A stretch of 7,942 nucleotides of DNA from Actinomyces sp. (GTDB lineage Bacteria > Actinomycetota > Actinomycetes > Actinomycetales > Actinomycetaceae), in contig DUQT01000060.1 in NCBI GenBank assembly GCA_012837655.1, positions 1-7,942 on the forward strand, written 5' to 3'. Below the pieces are notes generated by a model, which saw only the letters and a list, made by a program, of their open reading frames with translations, was not told the origin of the DNA and made no database searches. This document shows positions 1 to 4,938 of the stretch, one piece after another (position 1 is the stretch's first letter; each line of letters starts with the position of its first letter). The translations under genes and the position numbers were made by a program.

Positions 1-681
1 AACGGCGCTGTCCGCGTCGGGTTCGATAATTTCTCCCGAGGGCGACACTCGTATGGCGCCGGCTAGGCGGCGAGCCATGCGCTGAAACGCTTGAATGACT
101 TCAAATTCTCTGCCGGCGGGCATCCCGTTAGGGAAGGCTCGCGCGATGTCGTCGGATTCTTTGAGGAAGTCGGGTGCGGGATCAGTCCGAGTGGGCTCTA
201 CATCAACGATCCAGGCTTGCTCCATGCGTGCGGGCGTGCCGATTTTTGTGCGCGTCTCTTTACTGATTTTCCACGGCCCTGAAAGCGTTGCGCCCTCGGT
301 TAGACGAAGCATTCCGGGGGCGGTCCAGCCGGCGTCCTCCCAGATTGAGACGGCTAGAGCCTCGAGTTCACGCGGGTCAACATCCGGACCGACGACGAAC
401 AGGTGGTGGTCTTCGACGACCTCGGGGTTGAGGTCAGAGGCTTCCTCGAAAGACAAAACGGACATGTCAACGGAGGCGCGGTGCTTAACTTCGTCTAGTC
501 GACCCGCCTGCGTGACTGTCAGGGCCGGTGTGCGCGGGGCGTTGACGTTATTGATGAAGTCGGAAAAGGCTTCGGTTGATACGGCGTCTACCGCGGTTGG
601 GGATGTTTCCGCAGGGGGACGGCCTTCTTTGTTTAGCTGCTCGAGGCGTTTGGCGATCGGAACGCGCTTGGGTTGATTCAT
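1..681 (-). CDS. Unrecognised soluble protein downstream of dcd, partial (C-terminus off the left edge)
   Basis: Reading the minus strand from the ATG at 681-679 gives 227 uninterrupted codons to base 1, so the C-terminus is missing. It begins MNQPKRVPIAKRLEQLNKEG. An Ala/Thr/Pro-rich stretch follows (about residues 20-60), then a more compact part with segments such as EDHHLFVVGPDVDPREL and SIWEDAGW. I see no signal peptide, membrane segment or catalytic motif that I recognise, and I assign no function. The start codon overlaps the dcd stop (ATGA, 681-678), and a GGAG lies 13 bases upstream inside dcd. Translation is therefore probably coupled to dcd on one mRNA. The long open frame, the overlap and the protein-like composition support a real gene. 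The 193-codon frame on the opposite strand looks like its shadow, being rich in Ser and Arg with no recognisable motif. Confidence 0.8.
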   Translation of the reverse strand, partial: MNQPKRVPIAKRLEQLNKEGRPPAETSPTAVDAVSTEAFSDFINNVNAPRTPALTVTQAGRLDEVKHRASVDMSVLSFEEASDLNPEVVEDHHLFVVGPDVDPRELEALAVSIWEDAGWTAPGMLRLTEGATLSGPWKISKETRTKIGTPARMEQAWIVDVEPTRTDPAPDFLKESDDIARAFPNGMPAGREFEVIQAFQRMARRLAGAIRVSPSGEIIEPDADSAV

Positions 682-1289
682 GGTTGCTGTACTTCTCCAC
701 CGAAGTCTGCGGAAGGTGGCACTTCCACGCGTTCAAAGTTCATGTGGGAACGCGATGCTGTTGGGCCGCGTTGCCCCTGGTATCGGGATCCGCGAGCGCC
801 CTTACCGTAGGGTGCGTCTGCGACTGAGGATAGCTGGAAGAAGCACAGTTGCCCAACCTTCATGCCCGGATACAGAAGGATCGGCATGGTCGCGGTGTTT
901 GAGAGTTCGAGCGTCACGTGGCCGGTGAATCCAGGATCGATGAAACCGGCTGTCGAGTGCGTTAGCAATCCAAGACGACCGAGCGATGACTTTCCTTCCA
1001 GGCGCGCAGCGATGTCGTCGTCGAGCGTGATCTGCTCGTACGTGGCGCCCAGGATGAACTCGCCGGGATGGAGCACGAAGGGTTCATTGCCGGCATCTAC
1101 AAGTGAAGTCAGTTCCGACTGGTCGGCAGCCGGATCAATCACGGGGTACTTGTGATTGTTGAAAAGCCTGAAATACCGGTCCAAACGCACGTCGATTGAA
1201 GCTGGTTGCACCATGTCTGGATCCCACGGGTCCAGAGCTATCTTGCCTTGTTCAATGTGTGCGCGAATGTCTCGATCACTAAGCAGCAT
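678..1289 (-). CDS. dcd: dCTP deaminase, probably the bifunctional dCTP deaminase/dUTPase type
   Basis: This cytosolic enzyme of pyrimidine deoxynucleotide synthesis deaminates dCTP. The bifunctional form also hydrolyses the product to dUMP and diphosphate, feeding dTMP synthesis and keeping dUTP low. The 203-residue protein starts MLLSDRDIRA, the family's normal N-terminus, so I chose the ATG at 1289 over one ten codons upstream. Core motifs are VQPASIDVRLD (27-37), LHPGEFILG (73-81), EGKSSLGRLGLLTHSTAG (98-115), DPGFTGHVTLELSN (118-131) and YQGQRGPT near the C-terminus. Ser101, Arg105 and Glu128 align with E. coli Ser111, Arg115 and the catalytic Glu138. From memory the sequence follows Mycobacterium tuberculosis Dcd nearly throughout, including HSTAGFIDPGF, and that enzyme is bifunctional. 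The C-terminal tail (SHMNFERVEV and beyond) is slightly longer than the mycobacterial one. The second activity is inferred from this resemblance. Confidence 0.97.
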   Translation of the reverse strand: MLLSDRDIRAHIEQGKIALDPWDPDMVQPASIDVRLDRYFRLFNNHKYPVIDPAADQSELTSLVDAGNEPFVLHPGEFILGATYEQITLDDDIAARLEGKSSLGRLGLLTHSTAGFIDPGFTGHVTLELSNTATMPILLYPGMKVGQLCFFQLSSVADAPYGKGARGSRYQGQRGPTASRSHMNFERVEVPPSADFGGEVQQP

Positions 1290-1420
1290 GGTCCCAGTTT
1301 CCCACGAATCGCTTACCAAATGGGCTGTTGCCCAATTTCATGGACGTCCCACACTTCGGACGCGTGAAAGCCCTTGTTTTCAGCGTTTGTCAGCCCCGTC
1401 CTCGGAAATCAAAATAAGTA

Positions 1421-1454
1421 CTTTACGTGGCGTAGTAAAGCTGATAAACTTTAC
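1421..1454 (+). promoter_or_regulatory. Triple-repeat operator over the padR promoter
   Basis: Three 6-base sites alternate in orientation at an exact 14-base period: CTTTAC (1421-1426), GTAAAG (1435-1440) and CTTTAC (1449-1454). Each pair is separated by 8 bases, so the middle half-site can form a perfect inverted repeat with either neighbour. The array covers a plausible promoter: TTTACG (1422-1427) as -35 and TAAACT (1445-1450) as -10, spacer 17. PadR-family dimers commonly bind inverted half-sites with about 8 bases between them next to their own gene. Autoregulation by the PadR protein is the natural inference. The repeat is seen directly; binding is inferred. Confidence 0.6.
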
Positions 1455-1488
1455 TTCAACAGACGTAGTACGCTTGTCAGAGTACTTT

Positions 1489-1493
1489 GGAGG
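1489..1493 (+). promoter_or_regulatory. Ribosome binding site fixing the padR start
   Basis: GGAGG lies four bases before the ATG at 1498. It decides this start over in-frame codons far upstream (from 1156), whose translation shows no PadR features and overlaps the dcd gene. Confidence 0.8.
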
Positions 1494-1497
1494 CCAC

Positions 1498-1821
1498 ATG
1501 ATCAGTAGCGACGTCCTACGCGGATACACGGATCTGATGATCCTTCGTGTCCTACTGGACGGGGACAACTACGGGTATGAGATCTCGAAGGCAATCACCG
1601 AGATTTCGGACGACACGTACGTAATGAAAGAAACGACCCTCTACTCAGCCTTCAAGAGGCTGGAGAAAAACGGACATATCAGTTCTTATCCCGGAACAGT
1701 TACGTCCGGCAAACCACGAACTTACTTTACGGTTACGGCCGCAGGTCGAGACCATTACAACGAAAAAATCGACGAGTGGCACGAGACCAAAATCCTGGTC
1801 GAACGCTTTATCCTGAACTGA
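1498..1821 (+). CDS. PadR-family winged-helix transcriptional regulator (short type)
   Basis: The 107-residue protein starts MISSDVLRGYTDLMILRVLL and matches a single PadR winged-helix domain with almost nothing added. N-terminal helices include GDNYGYEISKAI. The recognition region is ETTLYSAFKRLEKNGHISSY (about 45-64), matching the family's TLY..L.RLE..G.I signature. The wing and last strand are SGKPRTYFTVTAAGRDHYNE (about 70-89), followed by a C-terminal helix for dimerisation. Short PadR proteins are cytosolic dimeric repressors, often autoregulated and often paired with a DUF1700/HAAS membrane protein gene, as here. The next gene starts 12 bases after the stop, so the two form an operon. 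The triple repeat at 1421-1454 is the likely operator. The inducing signal cannot be read from the sequence; cell-envelope or membrane stress is a guess from such pairs elsewhere. Confidence 0.93.
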   Translation: MISSDVLRGYTDLMILRVLLDGDNYGYEISKAITEISDDTYVMKETTLYSAFKRLEKNGHISSYPGTVTSGKPRTYFTVTAAGRDHYNEKIDEWHETKILVERFILN

Positions 1822-1833
1822 TAGGAGGCCAAC

Positions 1834-2088
1834 ATGGACGCCATCAAGCAGTACCTCGATTACATGTTCCGCACACTGCCCCCAACCCCGCAGGCCATCC
1901 AGGCGCGCGCTGACCTGCTGGCCATGATGGAGGACAAATACACCGAACTTCGCAACGAAGGCATGCCCGAGCACCAAGCGGTCGCGCAGGTCATTTCCGA
2001 TTTCGGCAACCTTGAAGAAGTCGCGCAGGAATTAAACCTTCCTACCGAACCGATTTCCGAGGGCGCTGCCGGGACGCCCATCATGTAG
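1834..2088 (+). CDS. DUF1700/HAAS-like helical domain protein, probably the N-terminal part of a gene split by an in-frame TAG
   Basis: A strong AGGAGG (1823-1828) sits five bases before the ATG. The 84-residue product is helical and hydrophilic: MDAIKQYLDYMFRTLPPTPQ, then a segment ending MMEDKYTELRNEG (about 31-43), then EHQAVAQVISDFGNLEEVAQEL (about 46-67). This is the typical pattern of the DUF1700/HAAS (permease prefix) domain encoded next to PadR regulators. It has no membrane segment. In the homologues I remember, this domain continues through a short acidic linker into a polytopic membrane region. Here a TAG at 2086-2088 ends the frame in that linker (PTEPISEGAAGTPIM), and the next codon, in the same frame, opens the membrane part. 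It could be the front half of a nonsense-interrupted or readthrough gene, or a stand-alone partner domain. Confidence 0.85.
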   Translation: MDAIKQYLDYMFRTLPPTPQAIQARADLLAMMEDKYTELRNEGMPEHQAVAQVISDFGNLEEVAQELNLPTEPISEGAAGTPIM

Positions 2089-2091
2089 GTG
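2086..2091 (+). other. In-frame amber stop followed directly by a GTG codon
   Basis: The sequence reads ATG TAG GTG in one frame. With the TAG read as an amino acid, the frame from 1834 to 2856 encodes one 340-residue protein with the usual prefix-domain-plus-membrane layout. No Shine-Dalgarno sequence lies within range of the GTG; the nearest purine run, GAGGG at 2059-2063, is 25 bases upstream. The downstream half would therefore need reinitiation, readthrough, or a corrected base. CAG to TAG is a single transition. Confidence 0.7.
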
Positions 2092-2856
2092 GACGCAGCC
2101 ACCGCGCGCGAGTTCATGGCGCACCGGCGCGAACGCGCAGGCGCGATTGCGATCGGAACTTTTCTGGCGACCACAGGAGGTGGCGCTCTGGCAACCTTGA
2201 CCATGCTGTCAGATCCGGACATCGGGCTGTTCTCTGAAGTCCTAGGGACGGCACTTGGCTTCGGAATCGGACTGGTGCTAGTTGCGGCGGCACTGTTCTT
2301 CTTCCTAGACCACCCCTATGGTGACGAGTACGAAAAGTTCAGCGAAAATCCGCTTGCACTGGATTACGACGCGAAGATGGCCGTACTAGAGGAACGCTAC
2401 CACTACGCTCGCGGAATTCGCTTGAAGACCATTTTCGGAATCGGGCTACTTCTGATGGCGCTGTTCATGATCATTCTGGCATCCGTAGGGTCAGACTCCC
2501 TGTGGGGCGAACTTGGGTTCACAATTATCTTTGGCGCAGCGGTTATGACTGTAGCTGTCGGCGTTTGGATGATTGTGCACGCACAGTCGGTGAACAACTC
2601 TTACAAGATCCTGCTTGAGAAGGAAGATTTCTCGCGAGAGAAGAAGGAAAAGGATCCGATTTTCGAAGCTTTCTCCGGCGTTTACTGGCTGAGCACGGTC
2701 CTGCTATACCTGGTTCTTGGCTTTTGGAACAACTGGGACAACGCGGATATTACGTGGGCGATCTGGCCAACCGCAGGCGTTCTTTACGCGATCATCGCGG
2801 TCATTTGGACCTCTATAACGGAGTCTCGCGGCCGCCAGAATTTCACTCAGAATTAG
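2089..2856 (+). CDS. Polytopic membrane protein, probable C-terminal part of the PadR-associated permease-prefix protein
   Basis: As a separate product this is 255 residues from the GTG at 2089. It begins VDAATAREFMAHRRERAGAIAIG, resembling the VSREEAEAYLA-type segment that joins prefix domain to membrane domain in related proteins. About six membrane segments are visible: residues 17-40, 46-72, 113-132, 142-163, 198-215 and 224-245. A charged loop of about 40 residues lies between the second and third (DEYEKFSENPLALDYDAKMAVLEERYHYARG). A second charged loop, EKEDFSREKKEKDP, precedes the fifth. There is no ATP-binding or other catalytic motif, and the transported substrate, if any, is unknown. 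It follows padR and the HAAS-like segment without a gap. An ATG at 2116 is an alternative start but also lacks a ribosome site. The open frame downstream of the stop is intact, so any interruption is recent or tolerated. Confidence 0.8.
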   Translation: MDAATAREFMAHRRERAGAIAIGTFLATTGGGALATLTMLSDPDIGLFSEVLGTALGFGIGLVLVAAALFFFLDHPYGDEYEKFSENPLALDYDAKMAVLEERYHYARGIRLKTIFGIGLLLMALFMIILASVGSDSLWGELGFTIIFGAAVMTVAVGVWMIVHAQSVNNSYKILLEKEDFSREKKEKDPIFEAFSGVYWLSTVLLYLVLGFWNNWDNADITWAIWPTAGVLYAIIAVIWTSITESRGRQNFTQN

Positions 2857-2866
2857 GGCTAAATTT

Positions 2867-2891
2867 CCGATTATCGGTTGACACCCAACCG
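2867..2891 (+). repeat. Two overlapping palindromes around the -35
   Basis: CCGAT-T-ATCGG (2867-2877) and CGGTTG-N5-CAACCG (2875-2891) are both perfect and share bases 2875-2877. The second encloses the TTGACA. They could be further operator sites or the end of the upstream transcript. No T-run follows, so a terminator is unlikely. Confidence 0.45.
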
Positions 2892-2906
2892 GCTTGCTGT
2901 TATTAT
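2878..2906 (+). promoter_or_regulatory. Near-consensus promoter of the Rrf2/cupin operon
   Basis: TTGACA (2878-2883) is a perfect -35. TATTAT (2901-2906) lies exactly 17 bases downstream and differs from the consensus -10 at one base. Transcription would start near 2913, giving a leader of about 90 bases before the GTG at 3003. It is the strongest promoter-like sequence I see in the window and would need repression to be kept low. Confidence 0.8.
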
Positions 2907-2916
2907 TGTAGTAACA
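2898..2916 (+). promoter_or_regulatory. Imperfect inverted repeat over the -10, likely regulator operator
   Basis: The 19-base stretch starts TGTTA and ends TAACA, with TA/TA pairs inside. Seven of the nine opposed positions are complementary: the five outer pairs plus two inner pairs. It covers the -10 element and the probable start site. Rrf2-family regulators usually bind inverted repeats near their own promoters, so this is the best operator candidate. Binding is inferred. Confidence 0.5.
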
Positions 2917-2988
2917 GGTCGGACGGGATCGCACGATCTGTTTGTGTGCACAGATGTGATTCAAGTTCTCGCGTTTTCAGCAATGGTG

Positions 2989-2995
2989 AAGGAGG
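2989..2995 (+). promoter_or_regulatory. Ribosome binding site fixing the GTG start of the Rrf2 gene
   Basis: AAGGAGG lies seven bases before the GTG at 3003. This supports GTG over the ATG at 3021 and rules out the long N-terminal extension possible in this frame. Confidence 0.85.
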
Positions 2996-3002
2996 CCTGG
3001 CG

Positions 3003-3467
3003 GTGCAGCATTCAGTAAAAATGTCTCGTGCCATACACGTCCTGGCCTATGTTGCTGAGAACCCGAACGGGGACCTTTCTAGTGACGCGATTGCAACGAG
3101 TATTAGGACAAATCCTGGAACTGTCCGCCAGCTCATGTCATCGCTTCGGAAAGCGATGCTCCTTGAAACAAACAAGGGGCGACCACTCCCCTGTCTTGCG
3201 GAGGAACCTGAAAACATCACACTCGCGATGATCTACGAGGCCGTGGAGGGCGACAAGCCAATACTGCACGTGCAGCACAAGATCAATGAGGAGTGCAGCT
3301 TGGGAAAGAGCATGCATGTTGCGCTTCGAACTTATTTTTTCGAGATTCAAGAACGGATGCTGGATTACCTGAACACAATCAGCCTGGCAGACGTTATTGC
3401 AAGATCTAATGAAATTCGAGGCGACCTCACAGACAATAGAAGAGTCGCGGACGCCACATCAAAATAA
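3003..3467 (+). CDS. Rrf2-family transcriptional regulator (YwnA-like)
   Basis: The 154-residue cytosolic DNA-binding protein begins VQHSVKMSRAIHVLAYVAENP, the family's first helix. The helix-turn-helix is LSSDAIATSIRTNPGTVRQLMSSLRKAMLLET (about 25-56). The wing and signature strand are ENITLAMIYEAVEG (70-83), matching ITL.DI..AV. The later part, EECSLGKSMHVALRTYFFEIQERM followed by SLADVI, follows the YwnA-type layout. It lacks the closely spaced Cys triad of iron-sulfur Rrf2 proteins such as IscR and NsrR. The only cysteines are Cys64 in the wing and Cys98. The glycine-rich wing (usually GGA.L) is altered to NKGRPLPCLAEEP. The gene sits 68 bases before a cupin gene with no terminator between, so the cupin is the likely co-transcribed target. 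The ligand or signal is unknown; redox sensing through Cys64/Cys98 is conceivable only. Confidence 0.92.
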   Translation: MQHSVKMSRAIHVLAYVAENPNGDLSSDAIATSIRTNPGTVRQLMSSLRKAMLLETNKGRPLPCLAEEPENITLAMIYEAVEGDKPILHVQHKINEECSLGKSMHVALRTYFFEIQERMLDYLNTISLADVIARSNEIRGDLTDNRRVADATSK

Positions 3468-3521
3468 AAGTAGATTCCGTTCGCAGTTGAAACTGATAAC
3501 CCTAGATCGCTAGTCAGACTT

Positions 3522-3529
3522 AGAAGGAG
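3522..3529 (+). promoter_or_regulatory. Ribosome binding site of the cupin gene
   Basis: AGAAGGAG lies six bases before the ATG at 3536 and fixes this start. A weak TTGAAA at 3487-3492 has no convincing -10 partner, so I do not call a separate promoter here. Confidence 0.75.
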
Positions 3530-3535
3530 TAGCTG

Positions 3536-3967
3536 ATGTCTGAATACGCAGGAAAGTTCGATGACCAGGGCAAGAAGCCATTTGTCCTCGACATTGAATC
3601 TGAAACCCTAAAGAACGAGAACTTCCGCACCACCATGTGGACCGGCGAACACATTCAGATGACCGTAATGGACATCCCTGTCGGCGGCGACATTGGTCTG
3701 GAAGTACACCCCGACACTGACCAGTTCCTACGCATCGAGCAGGGCACGGGTAAGTGCGAGATGGGCGATTCGGAGGACAACCTCGACTTCGTAAAGGAAG
3801 TCAAGGATGACTTCGCAATCTTCGTACCGGCAGGCAAGTGGCACAACGTCACAAACGTTGGTGACGTACCCTTGAAGCTTTACACCATCTACGGCCCGGT
3901 CGATCACGTACCTGGCACCGTCCATCCGACTCAGGAGGACGCCGAAAACGATCCGAACGAGCACTAG
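3536..3967 (+). CDS. Small single-domain cupin protein
   Basis: The 143-residue protein is one cupin beta-barrel with short N- and C-terminal tails. Cupin motif 1 is GLEVHPDTDQFLRIEQGTG (54-72). It has His58, but Asp60 stands where the second His is usual; Glu56, Asp62 and Gln63 are nearby polar candidates for metal binding. Motif 2 is PAGKWHNVTN (98-107), with the expected Pro, Gly, His103 and Asn. NENFRTTMWTGEHIQMTVM (27-45) and LKLYTIYGPVDHVPGTVHPT (113-132) are strongly family-typical. The family is widespread in Firmicutes and some actinobacteria and is often labelled mannose-6-phosphate isomerase-like, but no reaction is established for it that I can name. It is cytosolic, with no signal peptide. 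It follows the Rrf2 regulator and is closed off by the terminator at 4061-4115. Acidic composition (Asp/Glu-rich tail EDAENDPNEH) is notable. Confidence 0.93.
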   Translation: MSEYAGKFDDQGKKPFVLDIESETLKNENFRTTMWTGEHIQMTVMDIPVGGDIGLEVHPDTDQFLRIEQGTGKCEMGDSEDNLDFVKEVKDDFAIFVPAGKWHNVTNVGDVPLKLYTIYGPVDHVPGTVHPTQEDAENDPNEH

Positions 3968-4060
3968 AAACAACTAACAGTCTGCGCCTGATACTGAGCT
4001 AGCGCGACGCCTGGACACAGGTACGCGCACGCTTGAGCGTAGACAAACCGCAAACACTAA

Positions 4061-4115
4061 CTCCCCATTAGAGGACCACCGGCGAACAGCCCGGTTCTCT
4101 AATGGGGAGACTTTT
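4061..4115 (+). terminator. Intrinsic terminator after the cupin gene
   Basis: A perfect 13-base stem (CTCCCCATTAGAG at 4061-4073 with CTCTAATGGGGAG at 4097-4109) encloses a 23-base loop. The loop holds a second stem, ACCGG (4078-4082) with CCGGT (4091-4095). TTTT follows at 4112-4115. The T-run is short, but the stem is long and GC-rich at its base. It lies 94 bases after the cupin stop. The stretch between (3968-4060) holds only small repeats such as ACGCT-TG-AGCGT and no gene I can support. Confidence 0.8.
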
Positions 4116-4132
4116 ATGCCCACTTGCGCAGA

Positions 4133-4184
4133 CCTCCGCTAGGATACTTCTAGCTTGAGGCAGTACGGAGTTTCGCCCGTACTG
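4133..4184 (+). promoter_or_regulatory. Two consecutive hairpins in the leader of the YczE-type gene
   Basis: The first hairpin has GCTAG (4138-4142) pairing with CTAGC (4150-4154) around a 7-base loop, flanked by CCTC (4133-4136) and GAGG (4157-4160), which can extend it past a small internal loop. The second follows directly: CAGTACGG (4161-4168) with CCGTACTG (4177-4184), perfect, around an 8-base loop. The first could instead be a DNA operator, since TAGGAT (4140-4145) resembles an actinobacterial -10. I cannot match either to a named riboswitch. Confidence 0.45.
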
Positions 4185-4233
4185 AATGTGAGGCACAGTT
4201 CGAAATATTCCGCTGAGCTGCTGCCCTTTTTGA

Positions 4234-4890
4234 ATGGAGCCAGCCATTAAGACGCAAATTCTTAGGCACCTGTGGTTCACGCTCGGTGTCATAGTCACGG
4301 CATTCGGCATCGTCCTGGTGACGAAGGGCGCGCTTGGAACCACGCCGATCACATCTGTGGTCTATGTTCTATCGATGCGTTTCACACCCACGGTTGGCAT
4401 GTTCACGTTCATAATGAACGCGCTTTTTGTCGTTGCGCAGGCAATCCTGCTACGGGACGACTTCGAGAAATATCAATGGTTCCAACTAGGTGTGGCTGTT
4501 CTGTTCTCGGGCGTCATTGACGTTGGTTTCTTCATCCTGCAGTGGTACCAGCCCCAGCACCTCGCCCTCCAACTAGCAACGGTGGCCGTCGGGTCTGCCG
4601 TGCTCGGTTTCGGAATCACGATCCAAATCCAGCCAAACGTTTTGGTCGTACCCGGCGAAGGCATCACACGCGCGCTTTCAATAGTCACCAAGAAGCGATT
4701 CGGCACAATGAAAATCGCCCTTGATACCTCGCTGGTTACCGTCGGGATCATTCTGTCCTTTGTTTTCTTTGGCACTCTGCGCGGAATCGGATTCGGCACT
4801 CTACTTGCCGCAATCCTGGTGGGACTGTTCGTTAACGTCTACCGCAAGCACTTCACCTGGCTGTCAAAAATCCCATCCGAACCGCAGTAA
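4234..4890 (+). CDS. YczE/YitT-type integral membrane protein
   Basis: The 218-residue protein has five or six hydrophobic segments: about 12-33, 50-73, 81-102, 107-130, and two between about 160 and 208. Family-typical parts are KGALGTTPITSVVYVLS (after segment 1), a NALFVVAQAILL-like second segment, and VVPGEGITRALSIVTKKRFGTMKIALD (about 138-164). Members of the YczE/YyaS/YitT group are cytoplasmic-membrane proteins of unsettled function, sometimes annotated as transporters. An in-frame TGA immediately precedes the ATG at 4234, making this the first possible start. No Shine-Dalgarno sequence is visible before it, the upstream bases being pyrimidine-rich (CCCTTTTTGA), so initiation may be weak or structure-dependent. 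The gene lies between the terminator at 4061-4115 and the ATPase gene, 48 bases upstream of the latter. Substrate is not predictable. Confidence 0.88.
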   Translation: MEPAIKTQILRHLWFTLGVIVTAFGIVLVTKGALGTTPITSVVYVLSMRFTPTVGMFTFIMNALFVVAQAILLRDDFEKYQWFQLGVAVLFSGVIDVGFFILQWYQPQHLALQLATVAVGSAVLGFGITIQIQPNVLVVPGEGITRALSIVTKKRFGTMKIALDTSLVTVGIILSFVFFGTLRGIGFGTLLAAILVGLFVNVYRKHFTWLSKIPSEPQ

Positions 4891-4899
4891 TCCCGCCAA

Positions 4900-4905
4900 T
4901 ATAAT
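4900..4905 (+). promoter_or_regulatory. Possible -10 box of a promoter for the ATPase gene
   Basis: A perfect TATAAT begins ten bases after the YczE-type stop codon. The start site would be near 4912, leaving about 27 bases of leader. No good -35 is found 16-18 bases upstream (best is CCGAAC at 4877-4882), so the promoter is uncertain and may need an activator. The ATPase could be transcribed from here, from upstream, or both. Confidence 0.45.
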
Positions 4906-4938
4906 GCGAGTCACCGCAAAACATCCGATCATGAGGGT

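Noticed and set aside
95..676. Long plus-strand open frame of 193 codons opposite the gene downstream of dcd
   Set aside because: Its product is Ser/Arg-rich with no recognisable motif and no good ribosome site, while the minus strand has an open frame coupled to dcd by an ATGA overlap. It is most likely the antisense shadow.
1287..1319. Ten-residue N-terminal extension of dCTP deaminase
   Set aside because: The family's conserved start MLLSDRD lies at 1289; the extension MVSDSWETGT has no counterpart in the proteins I know.
1321..1334. Hairpin TGGGC-TGTT-GCCCA in the dcd/padR divergent region
   Set aside because: Short stem, no T-run in either direction and no convincing promoter placement for dcd. 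It could be chance.
1156..1497. In-frame upstream extension of the padR frame
   Set aside because: It would overlap the dcd gene, lacks PadR-like sequence, and the strong GGAGG before 1498 marks the true start.
2724..3002. In-frame upstream extension of the Rrf2 frame
   Set aside because: It would run over the end of the membrane-protein gene and through a near-consensus promoter. AAGGAGG before the GTG at 3003 gives the family-typical N-terminus.
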